The notes: generated from the sequence alone by a model not told the origin. Numbered from the stretch's first letter, positions 33,062-44,640 are shown. The stretch: 64,000 bases of DNA from Cyathus striatus (GCA_025738555.1 JAOVFP010000006.1:3658001-3722000), one strand, 5' to 3'. A program made the numbers and translations.

Positions 33062-33146
33062 GCAACAAGCACGAATTGAACCCTCGCACTACAGAGAGAT
33101 CACGTGAGATAATAAAGTGTACAATATACCACTATACCAAGCAGCC
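33062..33146 (-). other. tRNA-like sequence with A and B box matches
   Basis: On the minus strand TGGTATAGTGG fits a polymerase III A box and GGTTCAATTC a B box, about 50 nt apart, followed by a T5 run. The acceptor and T stems do not pair properly, so it is not an intact tRNA. It may be a decayed tRNA or a tRNA-derived SINE head carried in the transposon. Confidence 0.3.
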
Positions 33147-33539
33147 TTACTATATCTATTTTCACCATGCTACATAACTACCAGCGATATCGCACTTTCC
33201 TCATATGGTACGTTTTTTCCCAGCGCATTTTTTTTTCTCTCACGTCAGCGCCTCACCCTCCCACGTCAACGACTCAAGCTCCCACGTCGTCGCCTCAAGC
33301 CCACCTCACCATTTCCTCTTCGTCGCCTAGTGCCAGCCTCAACATTCCCACTTCGTCGTCGCCTCAAGCCCACTCACGGTCTCACGTCATTGCCTCAAGC
33401 CCACGCTACGGTCCCACGTCGTCACCTCGAAGTATCCGTTTCGGCAGGCGACGAATCGATTACAAGATCGATAATAGGTGCAGCTTGGTGTGAAGGTCGT
33501 GTGTGTGAGAACGCATACAGGTTACAGGTATGTTTTTTT

Positions 33540-35070
33540 CGTCTCATCTTCGCTTCCTTCGCCTGCGCCGTCTCGCAAGTGATGAGTGCATATGTCATAT
33601 CCACCCCCTCGGCTCTTTCCCATGCACCGTCTTGCAAGTGACAAGCACATGCCGCCTTCACCCCTCGTCTCCTCCCTCGCCTCCTTCACCTGCGCCGTCT
33701 CGCAAGCGACGAGCGCATACGCTATCTTCACCCCCTCGCCTCCTCCCCTGCGCCTCGTCTCGCAAATGACGAGCGCATGTCCCTTTCCTCCTCCCACTGC
33801 CTCGTCTCGCAAGTGATGAGGACAAGTGGCCGTCCCCCCTCTTCCTCCCCTGTGCCTCGTCTCACAAACGACGAGTGCACGTCCCCTTCCTCCTCCCACC
33901 ACCTCGTCTCGCAAATGACAAGGATGAGTGGCCGTCCCCTGCGCTTCGTCTCGCAAATGACGAGCACATGCCCCTCACCTCCTCCCCTGCGCCTCGTCTC
34001 GCAAATGACGAGCGCACATCCCTTTCCTCCTCCCACTGCCTCGTCTCGCAAGTGACGAGGACAAGCGGCCATCCCCCTTCTTCCTCCCCTGTGCCTCGTC
34101 TCTCAAACGACGAGCGCACGTCTCCTTCCTCCTCCCACCACCTCGTCTCGCAAATGACGAGGATGAGCGACCGTCCCCTGCGCTTCGTCTCGCAAATGAC
34201 GAGCGCATGCCCCCCACCTTCTCCCACCACCTCGTCTCGCAAGTGACGAGGATCTCCACCCCCTCGCCTCCTCCCCCTGCGCCGTCTCACAAGTGGCGAG
34301 CGCAGGTGTCAGTTGTCTCCCCCCCTCGTCTCCTCCTCGCCTCCTCCCCCTGCACCGTCTCGCAAGTGACGAGCATAGGCGTTGCCCCCCCTCGTCTCCT
34401 CCTCGCCTCCTCCCCCTGCGCCGTCTCACAAGTGATGAGCGTAGGCGTTGCCCCCCCTCGTCTCCTCCTCGCCTCCTCCCCTTGCGCCATCTTGCAAGTG
34501 ACGAGCGTAGGTGTAGGTGTCAGTTGTCTCCCCCCCTCGTCTCCTCGCCTCCTCTCCCTGCGCTGTCTAGCAAGTGACAAGCGTAGGTGTAGGTGTCAGT
34601 TGTCTCCCCCCCTCGTCTCCTCGCCTCCTCCCCCTGCGCCGTCTCGCAAGTGACGAGCGTAGGCGTAGGTGTCAGTCGTCTCCCCCCCTCGTCTCCTCCT
34701 CGCCTCCTCCCCCTGCGCCGTCTCGCAAGTGACGAGCGTAGGCATGTCTCCCCCTCGTCTCCTCCCCCTGCGCCGTCTCGCAAGTGACGAGCGTAGGCAT
34801 CGTCTCCTCCCCCTCGTCTCCTCCCCATGCGCCGTCTTGCAAGTGACGAGCGTAGGCGTTGTCTCCCCCTCATCTCCCCCTCGTCTCCTCCCCCCACGCC
34901 GTCTCGCAAGTGACGGGCATAGGTGTCGTCTCCCCCTCATCTCCTCCCCCTGCGCCGTCTCGCAAGTGACGAGCACAGGCATCGTCTCCTCCTCGTCGTC
35001 TTCCCCTCGTCTCCTCCCCCTCGTCTTCTCCCCATGTGCTGTCTCACAAGTGACGAGCGTAGGTATCATC
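33540..35070 (+). repeat. Palindromic satellite, about 26 copies
   Basis: Each unit contains CTCGTCTCGCAAGTGACGAG or a variant, in which CTCGTC and GACGAG can pair around an 8-nt loop; copies lie 43-80 bp apart, separated by CCCCCTCGTCTCCTCC-type pyrimidine tracts. CpG-rich, unlike the flanking genes. It lies only on the 5' side of the transposon genes. All long open frames here are repeat artefacts. Confidence 0.85.
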
Positions 35071-35405
35071 TCCCCCTTGTTGTCTCCCCCTCGTCTCTAC
35101 CCTCTTGCCTCCTCCTCCTGCACTGTCTCCACCCCCACCTCCTTCCCCTGCGCTGTCCTGCCTTGAGGCTGTGTTTCTGGGAGAGGAAGGCCGAGTAGAT
35201 TACGTATTCATGTTCTGTAGCCAATCAAATACAATATATATTTATCTGTGTCTAGTATAGCCTATGAAAGGCCACATATTTTTAGTCTTTTGATCATGTG
35301 TGTGCTGTGCACCTTCCAAGTCATTGCTATGCATCAATCCCCATCTCTTTCTTCTCAACCACCACCATCTCACCATTTCAAAGCATTCTAACACATTTCC
35401 ACACA

Positions 35406-37675
35406 ATGGCTCGTCGCTCTACTCGCTCTGCTACCACTCAGGCTTCCAGTATCCTTCCTACTGAATCTGCACCACCATCAGCTACACATGAGACTCGCAC
35501 TGAGTCTCGCAAGCGTGGTACTTCTGCTGCTGATCTCACAGCTCAGCCACCAACAAAGAAGGCCAATATACCCATCTCGGATGAAGAGGAGGCTGAAAAT
35601 GTGCAGGAAAAACAGGTTAAAAAAAGATTGTAAAAGGCAAAAAAGGCAAAAAAACTCGGTATGGTTTCAGATCTTTCTTCCACTGCCTCACTAATAATTT
35701 TGTAGGAAAACTTCAGAAAAGAAAGCAGCTGAGGATGCTGCTGCAGATGCAGAGGGTGTTCCTGATCTTACTGCGTATGTATTATATGTATTTATACAAT
35801 ATTTATGTACTGATAATATATTTAATACTTAGTGCTGAAAGGGTACTGGAGGAGAGTGGCCTTCCCATTGCTCCTCCAAAGCAAGGTCCACCCCTTAATG
35901 TACCTCGACCAGCAGCTCCAGCCTTCACTGTTTCTCGTAAGCGTCATTCAGACATGGAAAAAGGTAAGAAAATATTCCAAAAAATATGTATCTAAATACT
36001 TATATCTTCTACAGTTGAAGAAGAAAGTGAATCCGATGGATCTGAAGCCAATAATGAAAGTAAAAGCAAAGGTTTGCAATTGATAGCTCTTATATATATT
36101 TTTACTAACACTTATATTGCAGAAAATAAAGAAGATTCAGGTAATGAATCAAGTGTTGGTGATAAAGACAAATCAGATAGCAGTGATGGTAAGTAATACA
36201 TCTTATCTATATTACTATAGCTAACATCTTGAAAGGGGGTGATATTAGTAAAGAAAAACATACAAAAGACCAAACTAGTAAGGATAAAGGTATGGACAAT
36301 TTGGTAATACTTATATTTATATTAATTTATTATTCTTTGCAGATGGAAATGATAATAGCCAGAACAAAGACGGTATATACTACTCATTTCTAAATATTGC
36401 CAAAACTTACAATTATATGGTAGACATTGTCATGACTAGCCCATCAGTCAGTCCACCTCGTACCACCAGTAAACCGGGTACAGTAGACACCCTGGATATA
36501 GCTATGATTAGCCCCAAAGGTTCTTCAAGAAGTGAAGGTAAACCTATCTTTTGTATAAATGTATATGTACTAACTCTAAGTAGGTGGTATTCTTAGAGGA
36601 AATGCATTCGGGAATCGCTTGAATGCTGCTGACTTCAGTAGTGCTGTTGAAAGCACTACAGTTGGTCCAGTCAAGGGACGAGTTTGGCTGTATGTATCTG
36701 ATGCAGATCCAAGTACCATTGTGGTACCTGGAGTAGCATCATTTTCATTGAAACATAATCATACTTTAACTATTGCACCAATCTTGAAAAAACTCAAAGC
36801 AAAAGCTGAACATTTCTTTGGTATGTTTTCTTTTATAATTTATTCAAATGCTAATATCATTTAAGCTGCTGATCGCTGTTTATTTGTTTATGAAAGCAAA
36901 GCCTGGAACCTTCTTGGAAGTTTTGAAACTGCGGTTATGGAAGATGAGGAAATCGACTGGCTTAAGATTAATGGTGAACTTATTTTGCCAGTACTGAGTG
37001 TAACTATATATTTCATTCTCTTATTCTTGTACAATTTACTTATGCTGTGTTATTTTATAGTCTGGATTTAAGCCAAATGCAACCCCTCCTGTCAACAATG
37101 AGATAAGTTTTATTCGGTCTAAGTCAGCTGGGAGCTCAGCAGCTAGTTCTCGTGCTGTGTCTCGCTCTCACACCCCTTCTCTGGTTCAAAGGGGTGGGAT
37201 CTCAGAGCAATGTACTGAGGAGCTCATAGCTGTTCTAAAGATTCCCCGGCTTATTGTTGAAAGCACCTCACCTGGACTTCAAGTTGCTTATCAGAAATAT
37301 ATTGCCTGTATAGAGGCAATTTCTGAGCATAATGCGATGGAAAAGAATAGGACTTGGCCAGTTGCTAAGGCAACTAAAAAAGAAATCATTTCAGTCTTCG
37401 TTTCATCTTCAGCTTGGTACGATAACTACTCAAATTTTGACAAAATTGCAAATTTCCCAGCAATGCAGGCATGGTTAGCTGGAGATGAGGAGAGTCCAAC
37501 CAATTTGGATCTTTGGGGCTTTGAAAGCGACCACTATACATTTTTGGACTTGAAAAAGTGGCTTAAGGAAAAGGTGGAGAAAAGGAAGGGAAAGGGTAAG
37601 GGTAAGAGCAAGGAGGAGAAAGGAGATAAAGATGAGGGCACTAGTGAGAGAAAGGAGAAGTCTAAGCGAAAGTAA
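35406..37675 (+). CDS. Accessory protein of the two-gene transposon, multi-exon
   Basis: Starts ATG 35406 with a basic, Ser/Thr-rich MARRSTRSATTQ leader and a nuclear-localisation-like KRGT...PTKKAN segment. At least eight small exons encode acidic/Lys-rich linkers. Larger exons then give GNAFGNRLNAADFSSAVEST...GRVWLYVSDADPS...PILKKLKAKAEHFF, FVYESKAWNLLGSFETAVMEDEEIDWLKINGE, and a last exon to 37675 with WPVAKATKKEIISVFVSSSAWYDNY, FPAMQAWLAGDEE, LWGFES..YTFLDLKKWLKE and a Lys-Gly-rich tail. A stop at 35631-35633 after an A7 run points to a slip or an unrecognised splice. I recall similar proteins next to CxC-type transposases in basidiomycetes, but no function is known; a DNA-binding partner of the transposase is an inference from position and charge. 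Confidence 0.6.
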
Positions 37676-37778
37676 GTATGTTGAATTCAAATTGTATTAG
37701 TTTACAATGTAAATTTTCAGTTGGACTGCTACTCTTAAGATATATCTGTGGTGTATAACCTGGATATGGGCTATATTA

Positions 37779-39933
37779 ATGCCAGAAATTACTCAACATA
37801 TTTTATTCTGGCTATTAATAATCTGGCTATTTCAATGGTTTCCAAGTGCAATATTGGCTCTATTTATTTTTATTCAACCAGTAATTGCAGCAAAAGAACA
37901 ACCATTTTCTAACATCCCATTTGATGTATTCAGTGAATTTATTCTCTCAAATTTTGGCTCCAATATCACACTTTCTGCCACATTACTTATATTGTTCTCT
38001 ATAATTGATAATGTTGATCTTTTAAGTCTACATGCAAGACAGCAGAATGCAAAGTTAAAGGGAGAAAAAAATGTTGATGCAACTGCATGGATTAGGTTAC
38101 TTGCTAGAGCTATCCAGGAAAAAATTGGCAAGGACTCAGATGATCTCTTTGAAGATGATGAAATTACTGAGTACACAACTGAAAAGGGTAGATCTATTTT
38201 GTTGAGCCTTAAACTAGACAAAATGGCAAGGCTTCTGAAGTTGTATCCCTTCAACAAGGAGAGAAAAGTGTTTGAAGGACAGCTGAAACCTGTATCACAT
38301 GCCAGTATTGATCCTGTTCATATTATATGTCCTATAGCTGCAGAGTGTGAGACATTGAGTTGTAATGGACGGGCATTACGTGTGCATACTAAAATTAGAG
38401 ATATACCTACAGCAACATTAATTAAAGGCTCAAAAATATTTGAACATGCTTATGTAGTGTCAGGTGTTTGTAAAATATGTAAAACATTATATTCTGCAGA
38501 GCATGAACGTGCCCATGATGAAACACAGGGATATTACAAGGTTCATTTAAACTCTGCTAAATATTTGAAAGTAGGACAAAAGTTATGGGTAGATAGAGCA
38601 TTTTCCCAAAGTGTTCTGAATGGTATATATAGTTTTCATGCATCTGCTGCAGCCTATACCAAATATTGGAACAATAGTTTTGGAAATGGAAAGGAAATAA
38701 GTCACAGACAAGTCTGGCAGGCTTTTATACATGAATCAATACGCATGGTTGCTACACCATCTGGTGTTAATTTTATTGGTCTTGATGGACTTTCAATTAC
38801 TGGATTAACAGAAGAAGCATTTGCAAAGTTGGGTGAAAATGGAAAAATACATGCATCACATGGTCACAGTTGCTCAGAGTGTACACAGCCTTACAGAGAA
38901 ACTCAAGACTCACCACCAGATGACAGTGCAACAGTTAAAATGGTCGTAATTGATGGGATTGTTATGGGACCACAGGTAATGCACAACAAAATATAAATTA
39001 TATTATACTGATATATATTTTAAGCACTGTGCATATGACAATTGTTCTAATACACTTGTAAACCATAGAGGAGGTGTGTTTTGTGATGTTCATAACCAGG
39101 AATTTGGAGCAAGATGCCGTGTTCATAACTGTCCAAATCAAAAGATAGATAATACACAAGCTTGCAATGAGCACCAGGAAATGTGGCATAAATATAACTT
39201 AGAACATAGTTCAGACTACTTAAATGGTGCACGAAGAATGCTTCGTAAACCAGCTGAAAATCTACCTTGGAATAAAACCAGAAGAAGACGTGTTCAGCAG
39301 CCCCATGATGAGTCAGATAATGATATTTCAAACAGAAATCATTATTTTAGTGCCTCTCGCTATTATTGTGTAGAGACAATATGTGCTCCATGTGGTGCTG
39401 TAATTGCATGGACAAAGTTTGTGAAGTCAGAGTCAGCAACCAATATACTTAAGTTCTTAGAAGATGTTTTTCCTAATGAAGAATCAAGACCAGATTATAT
39501 ATGTATTGACAAGGCATGTAAGGTTCTTAGAACAGCAGTTGCAAATGGAAGTTGGGTATATTGGTTTAAAGGCAGTCGCTTTGTAGTGGATGGGTATCAC
39601 TATACAAATCATCGCTCAGATGATTACCTTTGTAGGAAGTGGTGTAATCCTGCACCTCAAGATGGTTCTGCACCAAATCTTGTTTACATGGCACAAGATA
39701 GAAATGGTGAAATATATCACAAATGAGCATTCAATACACAAGCTTGTGAACAGCTGAATTCATGGCTTGGTGGATTTGAATCTATAATGAAACGCATGAC
39801 TCCAAGTAACTTTAATTGGTTCATACATTCTATGATCTTTCATCATACTCAACATGTAATAAAACGGCAAAACAGTCAAAATTTTAGCATTATTAGTGAA
39901 GATCTAGAACTTGATGATGGTACTGAAATATAA
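37779..39933 (+). pseudogene. CxC5/CxC6-type transposase (KDZ-associated family)
   Basis: Two exons joined across a 49-nt intron (38976-39024). N-terminal part: helical; then ICPIAAECETLSCNGRALRV, a CxC5-like cluster, and VVSGVCKICKTLYSAEHE. Centre: SFHASAAAYTKYWNNSF. After the intron: HCAYDNCSNTLVNHRGGVFCDVHN, then CRVHNCPNQ and CNEHQEMW, a CxC6-like cluster. C-terminal part: a likely DDE nuclease with Asp at 39508 (ICIDKACKVL), Asp at 39589 (VVDGYHYTNH, with DYLCRKWC after it) and Glu at 39748 (ACEQLNSWLGG). A TGA at 39724-39726 cuts the frame 24 bases before the Glu codon; CGA to TGA fits. The frame then runs to TAA 39931-39933. The start is uncertain: the first 30 residues are unusually hydrophobic and may be non-coding. 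Confidence 0.78.
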
Positions 39934-40179
39934 TTTCTCTGTAATATTTTTATATATAGTGTGAAAAATGTAATAGGTAATAGTAATATTAATGATTATA
40001 ATAATAATACCCCTAAGTGTAATAATAATGGAAGTACTTAGTCACATCATGTCAGCATGACAACCAAGTAGTAATAGTAAAGAGTAAAGGTCTCTAATGT
40101 TTGTCTGAAATCTAGTGGTAATAATATTCCTCAGGTGTAATAGTAAGTGCAAGTGCTCCACATCCCTCGTTAAGTCTGC

Positions 40180-40515
40180 CTGGAATTCACCTGGAATCCT
40201 GAACCCTTACTTATAATAATATATTATTGTTATACTCAACACAATACACCTAATTCCTTGTGAAGTCCACCTGGAGTCCACCTGGAGTCCTGGACCCTTA
40301 CCTAAGAACACACCTAAGATATCAGGACCCAACAGAAAATACAAAGTCCATCAGGACTCCATCAAGACTCTGTATACTCCAACAGGATGACACCAGGACA
40401 ATATTCATTCCATCAGGACTCCACCTGGACAATTGCTTGTTCAGCTGGAGTCCATCCGGACTATCTGGACTATATTAGGTCCACCCGGAGTCCGGCCGGA
40501 GTGGGGGGGGGAGTG
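40180..40515. repeat. Right subterminal repeats and TIR
   Basis: Phrases GTCCACCTGGAGTCC, CATCAGGACTCC and CCATCCGGACTATC mirror the left array in inverse orientation, ending in the C9 TIR read from the other strand. Confidence 0.7.
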
Positions 40516-40529
40516 TAAAGTACTGCTTT

Positions 40530-42720
40530 GTACTGACATTTGCTTTCTTAGGAGTAGTATCTGAGGGTTCATTTGGCATTCCCAAAGAGTTCGACATGCT
40601 GGAAGACTGTGCCTCAGGAACAGAAGCAGGAGAAAAAGTGGAGACAGCACCAGGAGAGGGGGCTGTGACCATGCCAGTGGAGGTAGTGGGAATGGGGGAG
40701 GCAGCTGTGCCAACAGGGGTAATGGGGACACTAGAGGCAGTAGGGGCGGGAGCAGTAGCCATACCAGCAGAGGTAGCAGGAATGGCAGAGGCATCAGTTG
40801 TCAATGCAGATGGTATTGTGACTGTGCCAATGGGGGTAACAGGGATACTGGAGGTAGCAGGACTGGGAGCAGTGGCCACACCAGCAGAGGTAGCAGGCAT
40901 GGAGGCACCAGCCATTAACACAATTGTGGCTGTGTCAACAGGGGTAACAGGGATGCTAGAGGTGGCAGGAGAGGGAGTGGTGGCCATGCCAGCAGAGGTA
41001 GTGGGCATGGAGGCACCAGCTGTTAATAAAATTGTGGCTGCATCAATGGGGGTAACAGGGATGCTAGAGGTGACAGGATGAGGAGCAGTGACTATGCCAG
41101 TGGGGGTAGCAGGAGTGGGGGGGGCATTAGCTGTCAATGCAAAGGGCAGCATAACTATGCTGGCCTTGCCAGCAGGGTCACTCAGGCTCATAGCTTGGGT
41201 CATCTCTGGCATAGCTTGGGAGGTGTCTGTCAACAAAGAGGGAACCATTACAGTAGGAATGTCTTGGCCATCACTACTGAATCAGTAAAGCTGCAAGTAA
41301 AATGAACTGCATTAACAGCCAACAATACTTACAACAGATCATGCTAAGTAAAATGCAACAACTTAAGAAATAGAATAAATAATTGAGGAGTTTGCTTACC
41401 TGTCTTTGCACTTTGGACAAGCTTGTATCCAGGATGCTACTTGATGCTCCATTATCACTTGTACATTGTGAAGGTTCTGTGGCCTGACTTGCTATTTTGG
41501 GAGGGCATGCTAAATCTTCTGTCAGTGACATGGGCTCAGATGAACCTAGAGCTGGACTATAAGTTAATGTCAATGAAAAAACATTTGCTTACCTGATGAA
41601 ATTGTAGACTCCACTGATAGCATCTCTACATCCTCCTCAGCGACCTCTACTGGCTCCAACTTTGCCAGGCCTGCAATCCTAGCCTTCTTCTGAGGTGGCT
41701 TTTTAGTAGGCATCACAGTAGGCAAACTTGGTTTAAGAGAAGGTACTCCTAAGTAATATTAGTCAGTATGATAATCAGAAATAAAAACATGAACATGCAT
41801 CATGTAAGTTTTCCTGTGCTTCACGTATAACGGACCCAATCCAGATACTTCACAGTAGCAAATTGGTCAGCCTTCCAGCCACCTTCACATAAATGAAACT
41901 TGAAGAATTTCTCTGCCATATGATACTTGTAGAATTCCACTGCATCTGGAAGCCCTACTCCCCAAGTGAAAGGATCACATTAATCATAGTAGAGTTTGTT
42001 GAATAAGTGTTTTGAGTAAGTCCAAAATTCAGAACAATGATTCTCATCCTTAATTTCCATGCCATTCTCATCCTCAAGGAAAGAAATATTTCCTTTGGAG
42101 GCCTGCCAAGATCTCTTCAAGTAGTACTTCAACAGCAGGAAATTGGAATGAGAGACAGATGGTAAGGGTCCAAACTCAAGATTGGAGGAGGCTTTGGTGT
42201 TGTTCAAGGTTGTAGATGTAGCCAGTTGTGATTGTGGAGCTACTACAGTTGACTGGAGAATATTAAAAGATGCCTACCATGCATATATCCAGGTGTGAGC
42301 TCAATATTAATGCTGTAATGATACTGAACTCACTGTTGTGCCTCCAGCTTAGCTGTCAATGTAATCTTGGCCTCCCATAGCCTCTTATAGTGTGGGTTTC
42401 CAGAGGCAATCAACAAGTCATGCAATGCTGATCATAGAGCCTGTAGCTGCAGAGAAATCAGTGGCTCTTCCTGCAGTTGTGGAGAAAACACTAGCCCTTG
42501 ACTACTGCCTTGATTCAAATGTGAATTCTACATAACTCAATAGTAAGCCAAAACTCAATTACAATGAGAATACATTTCTTACCATCATTGTGGTACCTAT
42601 GCCATTCCAAGAACTGCCAAGATTGTCAGGCACTTGTGAGAGTCCTGAAGAAAAGTTGACATTGTGAGAGTTGTTAGGAAGATAAGATGAATTGAAGTTG
42701 TAGCTATTGTAGTTATTCAT
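40530..42720 (-). pseudogene. Unknown low-complexity protein gene, decayed
   Basis: Minus-strand start ATG 42718-42720 opens MNNYNSYNFNSSYLPNN..., an Asn/Ser-rich exon to 42583, followed by an intron with good sites. The next exon reads SSQGLVFSPQLQEEPLISLQLQAL, TGA, SALHDLLIASGNPHYKRLWEAKITLTAKLEAQ. Further down come SNFLLLKYYLKRSWQASKGNISFLEDENG...HCSEFWTYSKHLFNKLYYD, a stop, then AVEFYKYHMAEKFFKFHLCEGGWKADQFATVKYLDWVRY. The last part (41248-40475) is a Ser/Thr/Pro/Ala repeat of about 37 residues (PATSSIPVTPI). The reading frame runs into the TIR of the neighbouring transposon. Its place directly downstream of a Tnp2 gene, same strand, suggests a second gene of a CACTA element, but no domain is recognised. 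Confidence 0.5.
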
Positions 42721-42985
42721 TCTGTGGCAAGGAGATGGCAGGAGGCAGGCAGTGGGAAAGCAAGGTGGTCAGGGGAAATCGTGGGGCTCAAAACCCTTTG
42801 CCCAATGTGGTCACATGATGTTTGGCTAGGGCTTCCCAATGTTTGGCCCACTTGCATCCAGAGTTCAAGTCTGCTCAACTCAATGTGGAAAATAGGACTG
42901 AATGTTGTTCTTCCCCAGTTGTTTTTCCCTCATGAGCAACAATATTGTCATGTATATCTGTTATTACACAATGTAAAATATATTA

Positions 42986-44640
42986 TTACACTTCTTCTTC
43001 TTCTTCAAGCTCAAAATCATCTATTCCTGGCTTTTCCACCACAAACCACAGATTATCACCCAGATCACCTGGAAGTAATAGTAAAGGTTGCATTGACACA
43101 ACAGAAATAATACACCCCATTTTGACAACCTCTAAAGCTTGTAGACCTTGGTAGTGACATGCCCACAGTGTGTGGAATGATTCTTCTATCAAGAATGGAT
43201 CAGGGTGTGAATAAATGGATACCAATGCACAAGCAGTGTTTAGATCTTCATCTGCCTGAAAGTAGAACTGAACTTCACCATATTCTATTTGATCTTCAAT
43301 TAAAAGCTTCAGTAATATATTAGTAATTAAATTGTGAAACAATGTATGTTTCAGTACCTTCACATTTCTGGTGACATGGACTTTCTTTTCCTCACGGCCT
43401 TTCTCTCCCCAAACTGAATGTGCCACTTGGCCATTAGGAAGTTTTAATCTTGCCCAGTGCCTTACTCTTGAAATTCCTGTAGTAAAAAAAACTGCTTCTA
43501 GTTCAGGTCCTTCAAGTGTAAATTGTGACCAATCCCTTTTTGTATGGAGAATATATCCATTTTCAAGCTCAAGTGCACCCTGAACAAGCTCCTTTTGGGT
43601 TGATTTATCCAATTCTGGGCACATGACCTTAAGTGCATTGACTTGAGCACAGCATATTCCTTGCTGAGAAAGATTGGCAAAAAGATTAGAAGGCTGTTTG
43701 ATTTCCTTGCCTAGATCACCTATTGTATGTTCAATAGTAAATTGAGTTGAGTAGGCTCCAGGACCAACATGAGAAACCTTCTTGGCAACATGGAGCAATG
43801 TGTGAATACAAGGATGACAAAAGTGAATTCTATAAAGTCTTTGCTGATAGTACAATAGCTCAAATTCTTCTACAAACTGTACAAGAAAAGCATGAGCATC
43901 AAGAAGTTGGGTTTCTGTTATCTCCATTTGCAAGATAATTTGTATTCCATAACAAGTTGGCAAAAATTGTGCCAGTATTCCCAAGGAAGCAAGTTGTGAA
44001 AATATGCTGGACCAAGTCCAAAGAAGTAAAGATAAAATTCAGTGGCTTTATAACCACCATTCAATTTCTTAGCAGGATTCTGAGGAGGATGATGAAATGT
44101 TGCTGGAAAGTATGGTGTACACCTAGCAATTGCATTTCCATGTGCAGTCCAATCATTACCCACAAGTTTCGGCCAGGGCCATGTCTGCTTATCATTGGAT
44201 GGCTTGCATTTGATGTTTCCACACCATAAAATTAAGAATAGATCAGGAATATTGAGCTTTACCAGATGCATCAAATCTAACACCCAGCAATGTGGAATAG
44301 GTGCCATTAAATTTGCATTAAGGCTGGAAAAAATACTGGGTTTGCTCAAGCCTGTACTTTTTCAATTGCATACATACTGAGCTTGGTCTTCTGATGAGGT
44401 AATAATTTCTAAATCTTGCTGGTATAAAGTAACATTTCCTGTTTGAAGAGTGCAAATATTAATATCAGGATGGTTGCATCCTGGAACAGCTAGATCAGGT
44501 CGAAGATGTGGCATGTAGTAATGGCCACTATTTGGTTTATGGCCACCCATTTCCCAAAAGTGAAGATGACAGCCTTGAGCACCATGGTGACCAACTGCCC
44601 CATCTATCTCAGGCATACCCAATGCATCAGCCATTCCCAT
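42986..44640 (-). pseudogene. Tnp2-type (CACTA/EnSpm) transposase, N-terminally truncated
   Basis: The minus frame from 44640 reads GMPEIDGAVGHHGAQGCHLHFWEMGGHKPNSGHYYMPHLRP, then SKPSIFSSL, VLDLMHLVKLNIPDLFLILWCG, WTAHGNAIARCTPYFPATFHHPPQNPAKKLNGGYKATEFYLYFFGLGPAYF, LLDAHAFLVQFVEEFELLYYQQRL and GPGAYSTQFTIEHTIGDLGKEIKQPSN. These blocks in this order are characteristic of basidiomycete Tnp2. The N-terminal third with the first catalytic Asp is missing, because at about 44645 the sequence changes to repeat module C. Damage: TGA at 44362-44364 (CN-stop-KSTG, CGA expected) and a one-base slip near 43935. The C terminus ends in a Glu-run at 42986. Confidence 0.85.

Larger units (their letters stand above)
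32687..40515 (+). mobile_element. 7.8-kb two-gene DNA transposon with CxC5/CxC6-type transposase
   Basis: Both ends begin CACT followed by nine C and then TCCGGCCGGACTCC: 37-bp TIRs with one mismatch, flanked by TA (32685-32686, 40516-40517). Inside each end lie 200-300 bp of inverted GGACTCCAGCTGGACT-like subterminal repeats. From left to right: subterminal repeats, a tRNA-like trace, about 26 copies of a palindromic repeat, an accessory gene with many small exons (35406-37675) and a transposase gene (37779-39933), both on the plus strand, then AT-rich DNA and the right subterminal repeats. The TA duplication is only two bases and cannot exclude that TTTA/TAAA belongs to the TIR. Confidence 0.78.

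Noticed and set aside
33540..35070. CRISPR-like array appearance
   Set aside because: Palindromic repeats with spacers superficially resemble one, but spacing is irregular, spacers are repetitive pyrimidine tracts, and the context is a eukaryotic transposon.
33422..35198. Long overlapping Arg/Ser/Pro-rich frames on both strands
   Set aside because: All six frames are open across the palindromic satellite because its units lack stops; no conserved protein.
35406..37675. TET/JBP dioxygenase as partner of a KDZ-type element
   Set aside because: Such genes are known near some KDZ elements, but the accessory protein shows no His-x-Asp iron-binding motif or other dioxygenase hallmark.
32687..40515. 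Assignment to CACTA (EnSpm) because the ends read CACT
   Set aside because: CACTA ends are CACTA/CACTG with 2-3-bp duplications, but the transposase inside is CxC5/CxC6-type and not Tnp2; the similarity of ends may be chance.
40596..41081. 161-codon plus-strand frame with VTGMLEVAG repeats
   Set aside because: It is the complement of a periodic Ser/Thr/Pro-rich minus-strand frame that joins upstream exons with splice sites; the periodicity makes both strands open.
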